Of a stretch of DNA of 64,000 nt, positions 1 to 10,581 are shown piece after piece (positions within the stretch are counted from its first letter, which is position 1; every line of letters starts with the position of its first letter). The notes under the pieces were generated by a model. It saw only the letters and a program-made list of their open reading frames with translations. It ran no database searches and was not told where the DNA came from. A program made the translations under genes and the position numbers. The stretch lies in assembly GCA_003212695.1 (NCBI GenBank), contig QCPC01000002.1:1-64000 (forward strand). The letters run 5' to 3'. Source of the stretch: Prochlorococcus sp. AG-436-C13 (GTDB taxonomy: Bacteria; Cyanobacteriota; Cyanobacteriia; PCC-6307; Cyanobiaceae).

Positions 1-1
1 T

Positions 2-436
2 TATAATGATTTACAAGAATACAAAAAAGCTATTAATGATTTCGACAAAGCAATAGAACTTGACTCTATAGATGCAGGAGCCTTTTACAATCGTGGTTTT
101 GCTAAAGGTGAGCTAAAAGACTACAAAGGTGCCATTGAGGACTACACAAAAGCAATACAAATTGATCCAACAAATTACATAATATATGGAAATAGAGCGT
201 GGTTTAAATATCAACAAGGAGATTACATAGGAGCAATTGAAGATAGTAATCAAGTAATTTCGAACGAGGAAAATGTAGGATGGGTTTTAGACACACGAGG
301 TCTTGCACAATATAAACTTGGTAAACAAAAAGATGGCTGCAAAGATTTAAGGCAAGCAGCATCTCTTCAAGTTGAAGATACCCAAAAATATTTAGCGAGT
401 GTGGAAGGCTCTTGGTGTAGGAATATGCCTTTTTGA
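2..436 (+). CDS. TPR-repeat protein, 3' end only (5' truncated by window edge)
   Basis: Open frame from base 2 to TGA at 434-436; translation has TPR repeats (FYNRGFAKGELKDYKGAIEDYTKAIQIDP). Confidence 0.85.
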   Translation, partial: YNDLQEYKKAINDFDKAIELDSIDAGAFYNRGFAKGELKDYKGAIEDYTKAIQIDPTNYIIYGNRAWFKYQQGDYIGAIEDSNQVISNEENVGWVLDTRGLAQYKLGKQKDGCKDLRQAASLQVEDTQKYLASVEGSWCRNMPF

Positions 437-495
437 TTTTTTGTCTAAAAAACTAATATAGATAATTGAAACTATATAAATCAGAAGTATTAAAT

Positions 496-2232
496 TCAGT
501 CTAGATATTCTTTAAAAGTACCATCATTTAGGATTTGATTAATTCTTGGATACTCATAGCCTCTTTTCTTTAAAATATATCTAGGCCAACCTTTAGCTTC
601 ACTAAGGCTTAATTTCAAGTATGATAAATATGTTTCACAGCCACCAGAATAAACGTAACTTTTATTCTTTCTCTCTACAAGTAACTTAAGTGAATCGTTT
701 TCATAAAATTCAAGACCTGCTTCTCTGTCTACATTAAAATTTTTTTTCAGAAAATCTTCCTTTGCTTGAGATTTATTAATTAATTTTGCCTCTACTAAGC
801 ATTGATTTTGCCAAATTTGTCCGGGAATAAAGTATAGACTAGTTAACTTTTTGCCAACTTTAAAGTATGGATAGGTGTACATATTTGCGCATTCAAAGGC
901 AATAAATTGGCTGACTATTTGATCATAACTCTTTTTTTTGTCATAGGCTTTACACTCTTCTTTTGTCGGCTTGGCTTCTTTAGAAGTGCCTTTCTCTTCT
1001 TTGTTAGAACCAAGAAGTAAATTAACAGTGTATTCAAAGCGCTTTGATTCCTTATCCTTCGAAATCACCCAAGCGCACTTATAACTTTGTTTTAATCTTT
1101 CAACAGCTAAATTATGTTTTCCTGAATTATATATAGATATAGCCTCGTCTTCTGTGATTTTATTCTTTTTAGACAAAGAGCTTATTATAGATTCTTTTTC
1201 TTGCTGTTTATTTATATACCCTTTGTCGAAATAGCAACTTATTTTATGTGAATCATAAGTCCAATAATTTGGATTAACCTTGTCTCCTTCATCATATAAT
1301 GGTATCCCATATTTTTTCAGACAGTTTTTCGATTTGTCAATGCTAACAGGTGAGTATCTCATTCTGTTTTCAAGGTCCTCACACTCTAAAAGAGAATCTT
1401 CTGCTATTAGAAGCTCTCTACCATGATTTTCCCAGCAATAAACGATATTCTCTTTCAAAGTTGGAATATTATTTTCTTCTAAATCTTTGCATTGGTTCTT
1501 TTTGCTTCTTTCTATTTCTTTGTTGTCGATACTTCTTTCTTCCCATCCTTTTTTTTTTAAAAATATATTTGTCTCTTTAATTTCTTCAATCCAATGGTTA
1601 TCGTTATTTATTAGATCTCTGTATGATTCTTTAGCTGTACCATTGACCATAAAGGTTCTTTTATTAATATAACTTGGTTGTTTTGGAATTAAGGCTTCTA
1701 GGATATAGTCAGAACATGACTTGTGCGCAGTTGATCTATTTATTTTCTTGTCACGTGCAAGCTGGGTAATCTTTTTATTTGTAAATAACTCTTCAGCCGT
1801 ACTTCTGCTTATATTGTAATGTTTCATTGTATCAGTTATAAAATTGAATTTAGACTTCTGTAAGGATATTTTTTTAGCCTCATAAAGGCACCTATTCTTC
1901 TTATAGATAGAGCTGACATATGCGAAACCATAACTTTTATTTTTTATCTCTATTTCTTCATTAAACCACTTAGCGCAATACCAAGATATATCCTCAGTGC
2001 TATTCGTGCCCCAATCTGCTGCAGATTTGCACCATTGTTGCCACTGTTTATATAGATTAGATTTTTTTATATTACCTTCCATGTAAGAACTATCATTTTC
2101 TATACGATATTTATCTGGGAAAATACCATCGTATAAGTTAGAACTAAATGTCGAATCTTCTGATGCTAATGCACTATAGTTTAGAATAGATAAAGAAGAC
2201 GAAATTATTATAAATTTGATTAACTTTATCAC
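496..2232 (-). CDS. Predicted secreted protein of unknown function with three degenerate Cys-containing repeats
   Basis: 578 aa ORF, N-terminal signal peptide-like MIKLIKFIIISSSLSILNYSALASE; no family recognised. Confidence 0.75.
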   Translation of the reverse strand: MIKLIKFIIISSSLSILNYSALASEDSTFSSNLYDGIFPDKYRIENDSSYMEGNIKKSNLYKQWQQWCKSAADWGTNSTEDISWYCAKWFNEEIEIKNKSYGFAYVSSIYKKNRCLYEAKKISLQKSKFNFITDTMKHYNISRSTAEELFTNKKITQLARDKKINRSTAHKSCSDYILEALIPKQPSYINKRTFMVNGTAKESYRDLINNDNHWIEEIKETNIFLKKKGWEERSIDNKEIERSKKNQCKDLEENNIPTLKENIVYCWENHGRELLIAEDSLLECEDLENRMRYSPVSIDKSKNCLKKYGIPLYDEGDKVNPNYWTYDSHKISCYFDKGYINKQQEKESIISSLSKKNKITEDEAISIYNSGKHNLAVERLKQSYKCAWVISKDKESKRFEYTVNLLLGSNKEEKGTSKEAKPTKEECKAYDKKKSYDQIVSQFIAFECANMYTYPYFKVGKKLTSLYFIPGQIWQNQCLVEAKLINKSQAKEDFLKKNFNVDREAGLEFYENDSLKLLVERKNKSYVYSGGCETYLSYLKLSLSEAKGWPRYILKKRGYEYPRINQILNDGTFKEYLD

Positions 2233-2501
2233 TATTAGTAAAAGGATTTAAAAGTCATTAAGTAATTACAGGTTATAAATATAATCTCATTCTGTTTAAC
2301 AGTATATGATGAACATATTTTAGTAATTTCATTGCTAGACCCTATTACTTTTGTGAGAACATTTATTATGCCCCAATCTTAATTGTTATTCCTATTATAT
2401 TGCTGAATATGTATGTCGTTAAAATTTGATGTAATTTTGTAAGCTCATTTTTGTATTTACGCAGCATTTGTTATTCCCCCATAGCCCAAAGAGTAATGGC
2501 T

Positions 2502-2762
2502 TTAGCGCATCAACATTCTAAGATCTTTATGAACACTGCGGTGCTCTTGCAGTGGTCCATCAATGAACAGATCGATTGCTTCTTTGAGAATTTGCGGTTG
2601 CGGTTGATCTAATTGGTCTGGTCTTTTGAGAGAACCTTCAACAGCATTTGCCCATAACAAAGCTTGGCTTCTTGAGCTAAATGTTTTGGCTTTTTGTCCT
2701 TGATATTGCTTCTTTCTAATTAATGCTTGCCAGCCTTTGCCGCTCCTTCTAATGGTTGCCAT
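2502..2762 (-). pseudogene. Truncated phage-type integrase (N-terminal arm-binding/SAM-like region only)
   Basis: 86 aa: MATIRRSGKGWQALIRKKQYQGQKAKTFSSRSQALLWA resembles the start of tyrosine recombinases; no catalytic domain; next to tRNA-Thr. Confidence 0.65.
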
Positions 2763-2902
2763 TTCTTGAATTGCATCAGGTCAGATGCATCAAGCAAGAA
2801 TGAATCGGAGAGCCAAAGTGGACTAAAAAGTGGACGTTCACTTTTAGATTTAAACAACCTCTGGTGCCTCAGAGTATTTGTCTTAGAAGAGGTCTGGGCT
2901 AG

Positions 2903-2974
<72 letters not shown>

Positions 2975-2984
2975 TTGTGGAAGG

Positions 2985-3066
2985 TGGGCCGGGTTGGATT
3001 TGAACCAACGTAGGCAGAGCCAGCGGATTTACAGTCCGCCCCCATTAACCACTCGGGCACCGACCC
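2985..3066 (-). tRNA. tRNA-Tyr(GTA)
   Basis: Reverse complement GGGTCGGTGCCCGAGTGGTTAATGGGGGCGGACTGTAAATCCGC...GGTTCAAATCCAACCCGGCCCA; class II tRNA with long variable arm; anticodon GTA. Confidence 0.95.
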
Positions 3067-3174
3067 TAACCACCCAAGGAGATTACCAGTTAAAGCGACT
3101 ACATTTATCAAATATGTTGGTCGTTTTATTGTGAACTGGATACGATCGGGTAAGTACTAGACCGATAAGGCTTA

Positions 3175-3618
3175 ATGCATTTATTGCTAATTAATGGTCC
3201 AAATCTCAACCTCCTTGGGCTAAGAGAGCCTTCGATATATGGTTCTGAGACATTGGAAGCAATTGAATCTCGCCTAAAACAAAAGGCTAAAATGGAAGGC
3301 GTTTTGTTAGAAAGTTTTCAAAGTAATTCTGAAGGAGTTTTAGTAGATAGAATTCAACAAGCGTTGGGCAAAGTGGATGGTTTTTTGATTAATGCTGGAG
3401 CTTACACACATACATCAGTTGCGTTGAGAGATGCTTTGTTGTCAACAGGTATACCGTATGTTGAATTACATTTAAGTAATACTTTTGCAAGAGAAGAGTT
3501 TCGTCAAAAGTCCTTGTTGGCAGATTGTGCTATTGGGATAGTCAGTGGCTTTGGTGGGATGAGCTATGAACTCGCTTTAGAGGGGATGTTGGGGTACTTG
3601 ATGAATACGCAAAAATGA
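3175..3618 (+). CDS. aroQ: 3-dehydroquinate dehydratase, type II
   Basis: [20 protein letters not shown] and [13 protein letters not shown] motifs. Confidence 0.95.
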   Translation: MHLLLINGPNLNLLGLREPSIYGSETLEAIESRLKQKAKMEGVLLESFQSNSEGVLVDRIQQALGKVDGFLINAGAYTHTSVALRDALLSTGIPYVELHLSNTFAREEFRQKSLLADCAIGIVSGFGGMSYELALEGMLGYLMNTQK

Positions 3619-3622
3619 AATT

Positions 3623-4237
3623 ATGGAATTATTAAAAGATAATGAAAAGCCTATAGCAAAAATAAAATGGCTTCTTACTTCTTCAAGTTCAAGTTGGATA
3701 GAACAGGCTATTTCTAATCCTATAGAGATCTTGATTGATCATGCACATTGCGAAAGAAAGGCCGCTGGTGTTGCTGTTCAGATGATGTTCAGATATATTT
3801 GTGAGCCTGGTTTGGCAGAGGTTTTGAGTCCTTTAGCGAGAGAAGAGCTGGAACACTTTGAAAGAGTTTTAGGGATTTTGCACTCAAGAGGTCGTTATCT
3901 TGAACCATTGCCAGCTCCTCCTTACGCTTCTTCGTTAATTAAAAATGTTAGAAAAGAAGAGCCCAAAAGGATGCTGGACAGCTTTCTTGTTTCTGGCTTG
4001 ATTGAGGCGCGCAGTCATGAAAGAATGTCTTTACTTTCATTGCATACCCCTGATAAAGAGCTAAGGAACCTATATACAGATTTATTGAAAAGTGAAGCCA
4101 GACATTCTTGTATATATTGGTCTTTGGCTAGGGAGCGTTTTGATAAAGGATTGATTTTTCAACGATTAAAAGAACTTGCAACGGCTGAGGCAAATATTCT
4201 CTCCAATCTTCATCCTCAGGCAAGGATGCATAGCTAA
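3623..4237 (+). CDS. miaE: tRNA-(ms2io6A)-hydroxylase
   Basis: Di-iron hydroxylase-like HAHCERKAA...EELEHFERVL...EARHSCIYW. Confidence 0.88.
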   Translation: MELLKDNEKPIAKIKWLLTSSSSSWIEQAISNPIEILIDHAHCERKAAGVAVQMMFRYICEPGLAEVLSPLAREELEHFERVLGILHSRGRYLEPLPAPPYASSLIKNVRKEEPKRMLDSFLVSGLIEARSHERMSLLSLHTPDKELRNLYTDLLKSEARHSCIYWSLARERFDKGLIFQRLKELATAEANILSNLHPQARMHS

Positions 4238-4239
4238 GA

Positions 4240-5034
4240 ATGATTTTTCTTAATCTCTTGAAGAAGTTTTTATTTATGTTCAAAGCAAAAAAAAATAGCT
4301 TAATTAAAAATCAAAGTTTGACGTTTGTGGGTTTAGGTCCTGGTGACCCTAGTCTTATTACTATTGGTGCTGTTGATGCTATTAATGATGCTAATTTAGT
4401 TGCCTATCCAGTTGCTTATAAAGGTGCAAAAAGCATTGCAAGAGAAATAGCAATTAGTTTAATCAAAAACAAAAGATCCTTGCCTATTGTATTCCCAATG
4501 GTTAAAGAAAAAGATGTATTGAACAAAGCTTGGGAAAACGCTAGTAATCAATTATCAGAGGCAATAGAATCTTATGGGAAAGTAGTTTTTATTTGTCAAG
4601 GAGACCCTTCGTTATATTCAACAAGCTCATATGTTTTACATTGTCTAAAGTATAATCAAGCTAAATACAATATAAAAGTAATCCCTGGGGTTACATCTTT
4701 TAATGCAGCTGCAGCATCAGCTCAATTGCCGTTGTCTTTACAAAAAGAAGATCTTATTATAAAGCCCACGCCAGATGAGAAAGTTAAGTTGGAGCAATTA
4801 CTTGATGAAGTTGTTCTTTCAAATAAAGTACTAGTATTGTTAAAACTTGGACATAGGTGGTTGTGGGCTAAAGAAATAATAAAGAAAAAGAATCTATTAG
4901 AAGAAACGATTTTTGCTCAGAGGATAGGTTTTTATGATGAAGTTATAGTTAATGCTGCAGATGTTAAACTTGAAAAAATATCTTATCTCTCTTTATTGAT
5001 TATTAGGAAGTCACCCGATTATATTTACTCTTGA
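4240..5034 (+). CDS. cobI: Precorrin-2 C20-methyltransferase
   Basis: SAM-dependent tetrapyrrole methylase motifs VGLGPGDPSLIT, GDPSLYST, IPGVTSFNAAAA. Confidence 0.9.
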   Translation: MIFLNLLKKFLFMFKAKKNSLIKNQSLTFVGLGPGDPSLITIGAVDAINDANLVAYPVAYKGAKSIAREIAISLIKNKRSLPIVFPMVKEKDVLNKAWENASNQLSEAIESYGKVVFICQGDPSLYSTSSYVLHCLKYNQAKYNIKVIPGVTSFNAAAASAQLPLSLQKEDLIIKPTPDEKVKLEQLLDEVVLSNKVLVLLKLGHRWLWAKEIIKKKNLLEETIFAQRIGFYDEVIVNAADVKLEKISYLSLLIIRKSPDYIYS

Positions 5035-5068
5035 TTCTAAGTTTACTAATGTATTTTCTCCAATCATT

Positions 5069-5530
5069 GTGAATTCTTTTTGGCCTCTTAGTCGGAAACT
5101 GTTAAACGAAATACTTTCTGATCGGATTTCAGATCGCTTTGTTTCTCAACTTGTTTGGGAAAGGCTTGGTTATCAAAAAAAAGATGATGCTAATGATGTT
5201 TTTTATGCTGGTATAAATACACCTCTTTATTGGAGCCAAAAGTTTAAAAAGGCGCCTGAAGTAATTGTGAAAAGAGCCGCTTCTATTCATTTAACTAGAT
5301 CTATTCCTAAGGATTACAAACAAGCGCTCAAAAAATATTTGAATTTCAGGGGATACCAAATTGGTGAGCTTTATCCTCGAAGGACAAGAAGAGCAACAGC
5401 TGTTAACTGGTTAATATCATGGCAATTAACTCAGGGAAAGCAACTTCCTGATGATGGCCCTTTACCATCTCTTAGTGAAATTCCCAAGGACCCTTTAGGA
5501 GGACATTTGGGCGACCCTGAGATTGAATAA
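5069..5530 (+). CDS. Conserved cyanobacterial protein (DUF1823-like)
   Basis: ORF between cobI and der; LSDRISDRFVSQLVWERLGY...NFRGYQIGELYPRRTRRATAVNWL. Confidence 0.7.
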   Translation: MNSFWPLSRKLLNEILSDRISDRFVSQLVWERLGYQKKDDANDVFYAGINTPLYWSQKFKKAPEVIVKRAASIHLTRSIPKDYKQALKKYLNFRGYQIGELYPRRTRRATAVNWLISWQLTQGKQLPDDGPLPSLSEIPKDPLGGHLGDPEIE

Positions 5531-5650
5531 GTTTGTTTTTTAAAAATTGATTTTGTTATAGGAAATTTCTTTGTATTCGTTTCTTTTAAAAAATATTGTT
5601 TTATGTACCATTACTTAAGTATTGTCAGTAAATAATTCTGTTAGGAGAAT

Positions 5651-7024
5651 ATGGCGCGACCTATCGTCGCCATAATAGGACGACCAAATGTTGGGAAGTC
5701 GACTCTAGTCAATAGACTATGCCGGAGTAGGGAGGCAATAGTTCATGATCAGCCTGGTATGACTAGGGATCGTAATTATCAAAATGGATTTTGGCGTGAT
5801 AGAGAATTTAAAGTTATTGATACTGGAGGTCTTGTTTTTGATGATGAGACTGAGTTCCTTCCAGAGATACGTGAACAGGTTAATATCGCGCTGTCAGAAG
5901 CATCAATAGCTTTGGTTATCGTTGATGGTCAGCAGGGACTTACTGCTGCTGATGAGGAAATAGCTGATTGGCTAAGACACTTTCAATGTGAAACTCTCTT
6001 GGCAGTTAATAAGTGTGAGTCTCCTGAACTTGGACTCGCTATGACAGGAGAGTTTTGGCGTTTAGGTCTTGGTGAGCCTTTCCCAGTTTCAGCTATACAT
6101 GGTTCAGGCACTGGTGATTTGCTTGATCAGTTAGTCTCATTGTTTTCACCCAAAGATCTAGATGAAGAGGAATTAGAGCCTATTCAACTTGCAATTATTG
6201 GCAGGCCAAATGTTGGCAAGTCAAGTTTGTTGAATGCAATATGTGGACAAAAGCGTGCAATAGTTAGTTCTGTTCGTGGTACGACTCGGGACACAATTGA
6301 CACTTTTATCACCCGAGAAGATAAGACTTGGAAATTAATAGACACTGCTGGTATTCGTAGGCGTAAAAGTGTAAATTATGGTCCTGAATACTTTGGAATT
6401 AATCGAAGCTTTAAGGCAATTGAACGAAGTGATATCTGCGTATTAGTTATAGATGCTTTAGATGGGGTTACAGAGCAAGATCAACGTCTTGCAGGTAGAA
6501 TTGAGGAAGAAGGTCGTGCTTGTTTGGTAGTTGTCAACAAATGGGATGCAGTGGAGAAAGATACCTACACGATGCCAAAAATGGAAAAGGAGTTGAGATC
6601 AAAATTATATTTCTTAGATTGGGCACAAATGCTTTTTACATCAGCTATTACTCATCAGAGAATTGATAATATTTTTCGCTTTGCTTCTTTAGCTGTTGTA
6701 CAACATAGAAGAAGAGTTACTACTTCGGTGGTTAATGAAGTTATTGCAGAAGCTTTAAGTTGGCGAACTCCACCAACTAGTCGTGGAGGAAGGCAAGGAA
6801 GATTATATTATGCAACTCAAGTAGCAAGCTCGCCTCCTAGCTTTACTCTTTTTGTAAATGAGCCTAAGCTATTTGGAGATTCATATCGAAGGTATTTGGA
6901 GCGTCAAATAAGAGAAGGTCTTGGATTTGAAGGGACACCATTAAGGTTGTTTTGGAGAGGGAAGCAGCAACGCGACGCTGAAAAAGAATTGAGGCGGCAT
7001 CAAGAGAATATTTCTAATAAATAG
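5651..7024 (+). CDS. der: GTPase Der (EngA)
   Basis: Two G domains ([22 protein letters not shown]), DTGG/DTAG, NKC/NKWD. Confidence 0.97.
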   Translation: MARPIVAIIGRPNVGKSTLVNRLCRSREAIVHDQPGMTRDRNYQNGFWRDREFKVIDTGGLVFDDETEFLPEIREQVNIALSEASIALVIVDGQQGLTAADEEIADWLRHFQCETLLAVNKCESPELGLAMTGEFWRLGLGEPFPVSAIHGSGTGDLLDQLVSLFSPKDLDEEELEPIQLAIIGRPNVGKSSLLNAICGQKRAIVSSVRGTTRDTIDTFITREDKTWKLIDTAGIRRRKSVNYGPEYFGINRSFKAIERSDICVLVIDALDGVTEQDQRLAGRIEEEGRACLVVVNKWDAVEKDTYTMPKMEKELRSKLYFLDWAQMLFTSAITHQRIDNIFRFASLAVVQHRRRVTTSVVNEVIAEALSWRTPPTSRGGRQGRLYYATQVASSPPSFTLFVNEPKLFGDSYRRYLERQIREGLGFEGTPLRLFWRGKQQRDAEKELRRHQENISNK

Positions 7025-7942
7025 ATGGAGTTTTTAAGAAACGTTCCTATTGGACAATACGTATCAGGAAAAACAGGTTGGTTAAGAACTATTGATCCAA
7101 GATTGAAATTTGCTTGGACTTTAATATTTTTGCTTTCACCAATACTTGCGGGACCTATATGGAGAGTTGCTCTGGTTGTGATTCTTTTGGGTATTACTTC
7201 ATGTGGTTCATTGCCTTTAAGAATTGTTTGGCGGCCTTTGCTCTTTCTCTTATTAATTTCATTTTTGTTTGGGATGTTCTCTGTTTTTCTCCCTACGAAT
7301 GAAACTGCTTCAGTATTGACGGCCCGTTCTCCCCAAGAACTTCCTAATGCAATTGCCTTAGGAAGTTCTTGGGAACTTTTCAAAGTTGGCCCTTTGAATT
7401 TAGGAGATGTTTCTATAGGTTCATTTGCTGTTGATAGACGTTCTGCTGAACTAGGGATTAAAACCTCTACTTTGATTTTTACTGTTGTTCATAGTGTTAA
7501 TTTGATGCTTATTACAACATCGCCCGAGGACTTGATGTGGACATTAAGGTGGTATCTAAGTCCACTTTCTTTAATAGGGTTACCTTTAGAAAGACTCAGT
7601 TTTCAGTTGCTTTTGGCATTGCGATTTATTCCCTTAGTTCAAGAGGAATTTCAGAATCTCATTCGTTCAATATTTGTAAGAGGGTTTAGTTTTAGAAAAT
7701 TGGGGATTAAAAAATCTATTGGTGTTTTACTTGCTTTAGGTGAACGGCTCCTAACCAATATTTTACTAAGAGCAGAGCAAGGAGCAGATGCTTTAATTAT
7801 TAGAAATGGAGGTTTTTTATTAAGCCCAGATTTATTTAAGCCTGGATTTCTTTTGAAACAAACAATGATGTGGCAAAATTTTGTAGCTTCTATTGCTCTG
7901 TTGTTGATGTTGTGCCTTCGATATAAATATGGCAAGCTCTAG
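7025..7942 (+). CDS. Energy-coupling factor transporter transmembrane protein (EcfT/CbiQ family)
   Basis: DPRLKFAWTLIFLLSP, multiple TM segments, ALRFIPLVQEEFQNLIRSIFVRG and LLTNILLRAEQGADALIIRN coupling motifs. Confidence 0.85.
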   Translation: MEFLRNVPIGQYVSGKTGWLRTIDPRLKFAWTLIFLLSPILAGPIWRVALVVILLGITSCGSLPLRIVWRPLLFLLLISFLFGMFSVFLPTNETASVLTARSPQELPNAIALGSSWELFKVGPLNLGDVSIGSFAVDRRSAELGIKTSTLIFTVVHSVNLMLITTSPEDLMWTLRWYLSPLSLIGLPLERLSFQLLLALRFIPLVQEEFQNLIRSIFVRGFSFRKLGIKKSIGVLLALGERLLTNILLRAEQGADALIIRNGGFLLSPDLFKPGFLLKQTMMWQNFVASIALLLMLCLRYKYGKL

Positions 7943-8083
7943 ATTTATATTATTTGAAAGAAGGGTTTCTTTTTCTTAGAATCACTTTATTTTTTTTTGA
8001 GATAATATTCCAAAAGAATATTTATATGAGATGTTTTAGGAAGTATTATATTCCTGGAAAATGGTTTTGTTCTTGTTTTTAAG

Positions 8084-8356
8084 TTGAAAGCATCTTCAGA
8101 GCGCTATCTTAATCATCCAACTTTTGGAATGCTTTATTTGGTTGCTCCAGCGGGAGAAGGACGTGATATTTATGCAACCTTATATGCTCAAAAAATGTTT
8201 TTTTTAGTAAGCCTACAGCCTAGAGGTGCTGAGTTTGAGGTTATTCCATATATGGATGCAAGGCATTATGCTGATATCAATATTTCTAGGTGTAGAAAAA
8301 ATAAAGCTGAAGATTTAGAGGTTTGGCAAAAGTTGTTTAAGCAAACTTTTATTTAG
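8084..8356 (+). CDS. pipX: PipX, NtcA/PII-interacting coactivator
   Basis: TTG start; ERYLNHPTFGMLYLVAPAGEGRDIYATLYAQKMFFLV; followed by the YggS homolog as in the known pipX-pipY arrangement. Confidence 0.85.
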   Translation: MKASSERYLNHPTFGMLYLVAPAGEGRDIYATLYAQKMFFLVSLQPRGAEFEVIPYMDARHYADINISRCRKNKAEDLEVWQKLFKQTFI

Positions 8357-8375
8357 TTGGAATTGAAAAGTAGTC

Positions 8376-8996
8376 ATGGATTTAATTCATTTACGTAACT
8401 CACTTCCCCAGGATGTAAAGGTACTGGCAGTTAGTAAAGGTCAGCCAAGTAGTCAAATTCGAGAATTAGTATCTCAAGGGCAAATAGATTTTGGTGAGAG
8501 TAGGCTTCAAGAGGCATTGCCAAAATTGAATGAATTAGAGGATTTAAATCAGATTAGATGGCATTTTATTGGAAGTTTGCAGACCAATAAAGTAAGACAA
8601 GTAGTCAAAGCTTTTGAAGTTATACATTCTATTGATTCGATAAAATTAGCTAAAAGGGTTTCAAGAATTGCTGGAGAAGAAGGGAAGAGACCTAAGTTGA
8701 TGGCACAAGTTAAACTTCGAGAAGACCCTCAAAAATTCGGGTTCGATTCTGAGAGCCTTTTGAAGGGATGGGATGAAATCCTTCAATTGTCAGATGTTGA
8801 TGTTATTGGTTTGATGACAATTGCACCAATTTCTCTTGATATGGATGAAAGGAGAACTCTCTTCAAAGAATGCAGGCTATTAGCAGATAAGTTGCAATTA
8901 AAGGATTGTTCAATGGGTATGACTGGAGATTGGGAACAAGCGGTGGAGGCTGGAGCCACTTGGATTCGCCTAGGTACTTTGTTGTTTAGGCCTTGA
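8376..8996 (+). CDS. pipY: YggS/PipY family PLP homeostasis protein
   Basis: VLAVSKGQPSSQIRELVSQGQIDFGESRLQEALPK, RWHFIGSLQTNKVR. Confidence 0.9.
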   Translation: MDLIHLRNSLPQDVKVLAVSKGQPSSQIRELVSQGQIDFGESRLQEALPKLNELEDLNQIRWHFIGSLQTNKVRQVVKAFEVIHSIDSIKLAKRVSRIAGEEGKRPKLMAQVKLREDPQKFGFDSESLLKGWDEILQLSDVDVIGLMTIAPISLDMDERRTLFKECRLLADKLQLKDCSMGMTGDWEQAVEAGATWIRLGTLLFRP

Positions 8997-9170
8997 CTTA
9001 AACTTGAATTACGCACAGATATAAATAAAACCAACCAAAAACCTTGCTCCTGCCTATAAATAACGTTATTTAGGTACATAAGGGTCTATTTATTCTTTTT
9101 TTAAGAGTAATCCCTAATAAATTCGGTCTTAACCGAAATACTTAAAATTATTCAGAGAGGATTTAATCCT

Positions 9171-9737
9171 GTGTCGCTTATTTCACGTCTTAGAGCCGTT
9201 GTTGCTGGGGATGACTATTTAGATGGTGATTTTGATGAACTTGACTATGAAGCAGGTGATGGTTTCGATGAGCCAAATGATTCAGTAAGAAATTATTCCA
9301 GCGGGCTAGCTTCTCTCTCAGACTCAAATCCTTTCCAAAGAAGAAGTTCAACATCTAATGTTATTGGTATGCCTGGTATCTCTACAGCTTCGGCAGAAGT
9401 TAGTTTGATGGAGCCTAGAAGCTTTGATGAAATGCCTAAGGCAATACAAGCTTTGAGAGAAAGGAAGACTGTTATTTTAAATTTAACAATGATGGACCCT
9501 GACCAGGCTCAGAGAGCTGTGGATTTTGTTGCTGGTGGTACTTTTGCAATTGATGGTAATCAAGAGCGAGTCGGAGAGAGTATTTTTCTGTTTACCCCTA
9601 ATTGTGTAACAGTTACAAATTCATTCCAAGAAGAACCTTCTCCATCAAATTCAGTGAATAAAGATGAGAATATTATCAATGAGAAAATAAGTGCTCCTGA
9701 GCCTGCTTGGGGGTCTGCAGTTCAATCCGTGGTTTAG
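9171..9737 (+). CDS. sepF: Cell division protein SepF
   Basis: [49 protein letters not shown]. Confidence 0.93.
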   Translation: MSLISRLRAVVAGDDYLDGDFDELDYEAGDGFDEPNDSVRNYSSGLASLSDSNPFQRRSSTSNVIGMPGISTASAEVSLMEPRSFDEMPKAIQALRERKTVILNLTMMDPDQAQRAVDFVAGGTFAIDGNQERVGESIFLFTPNCVTVTNSFQEEPSPSNSVNKDENIINEKISAPEPAWGSAVQSVV

Positions 9738-9742
9738 ATTAG

Positions 9743-10576
9743 GTGTCTTTGTCTCTTGGCGTAATTGGGTTAGGGAGGATCGCAAAGGTTATCCTGCACA
9801 GTTTGATTGCTAAAGGACAATTTAAACCTGAAGAAGTAGTAGGTGTTGTAGGTCAACCTGGGACTGTAAGTGGAGTTGTTAAGGAATTTCCTAGTAGTCT
9901 TTTAGTGTTAGATGCAAGTGACTTCAATGCTCGTAAGGTTTGGGATGCTCCAGTTAAAATATTAGCGGTAAAACCTCAGCAGCTAAATCAGATTCGAGAA
10001 CAAATGTCATCTCAGTCTCAGCGTATGAACGAGAGTAGACCTTTGTTGATTTCAGTTTTAGCTGGCGTGAAATTGGAAAAATTACAATCTTTATTTCCCT
10101 CTCACTCTTGTGTGCGAGCAGTCCCAAATACACCTGCTCTTGTGGGCTCGGGTTTGACTGGTTTATCTTGGGGCGATGATGTCTCAATCACGCAAAAAAC
10201 GCTCGTAGAGAAGATCTTTGATCCAATTAGTGAAGTATTTCAATTGCCAGAAGTACAGTTAGATGCTTTTCTTGCTTTGACTTCTTCTGGTCCTGCTTAC
10301 TTGGCATTGATTGCAGAAGCATTGGCTGACGGTGCGGTTGCTGCTGGATTGCCTCGGCATTTAGCTTATAAGTTGACACACTTAACTCTTGAGGGGACTT
10401 CTTTATTGCTTAAGGAAAAGGACTTACATCCTAGCGAACTTAAAGATATGGTTGCTTCACCAGCTGGAACAACTATAAGAGCGATTCGTCATTTAGAGAA
10501 GGAAGGAGTTCGTTCTGCATTAATTGAGGCAGTAGTATTGGCTGCGCAGAAAAGTCGTGAATTGGGTAATAGTTAG
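9743..10576 (+). CDS. proC: Pyrroline-5-carboxylate reductase
   Basis: GVIGLGRIAKV; CVRAVPNTPALVGSGLTGL; SSGPAYLALIAEALADGAVAAGLPR. Confidence 0.93.
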   Translation: MSLSLGVIGLGRIAKVILHSLIAKGQFKPEEVVGVVGQPGTVSGVVKEFPSSLLVLDASDFNARKVWDAPVKILAVKPQQLNQIREQMSSQSQRMNESRPLLISVLAGVKLEKLQSLFPSHSCVRAVPNTPALVGSGLTGLSWGDDVSITQKTLVEKIFDPISEVFQLPEVQLDAFLALTSSGPAYLALIAEALADGAVAAGLPRHLAYKLTHLTLEGTSLLLKEKDLHPSELKDMVASPAGTTIRAIRHLEKEGVRSALIEAVVLAAQKSRELGNS

Positions 10577-10581
10577 AAATT

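Noticed and set aside
1350-1672. Plus-strand ORFs inside the secreted protein gene
   Set aside because: Antisense to a long ORF with signal peptide; low-complexity hydrophobic translations, typical shadow ORFs.
9057-9072. Perfect palindrome TAAATAACGTTATTTA between pipY and sepF, with a similar string at ~46262-46282
   Set aside because: AT-rich and short; the second copy is inside the PBP coding sequence. Probably chance, though it could be a local operator.
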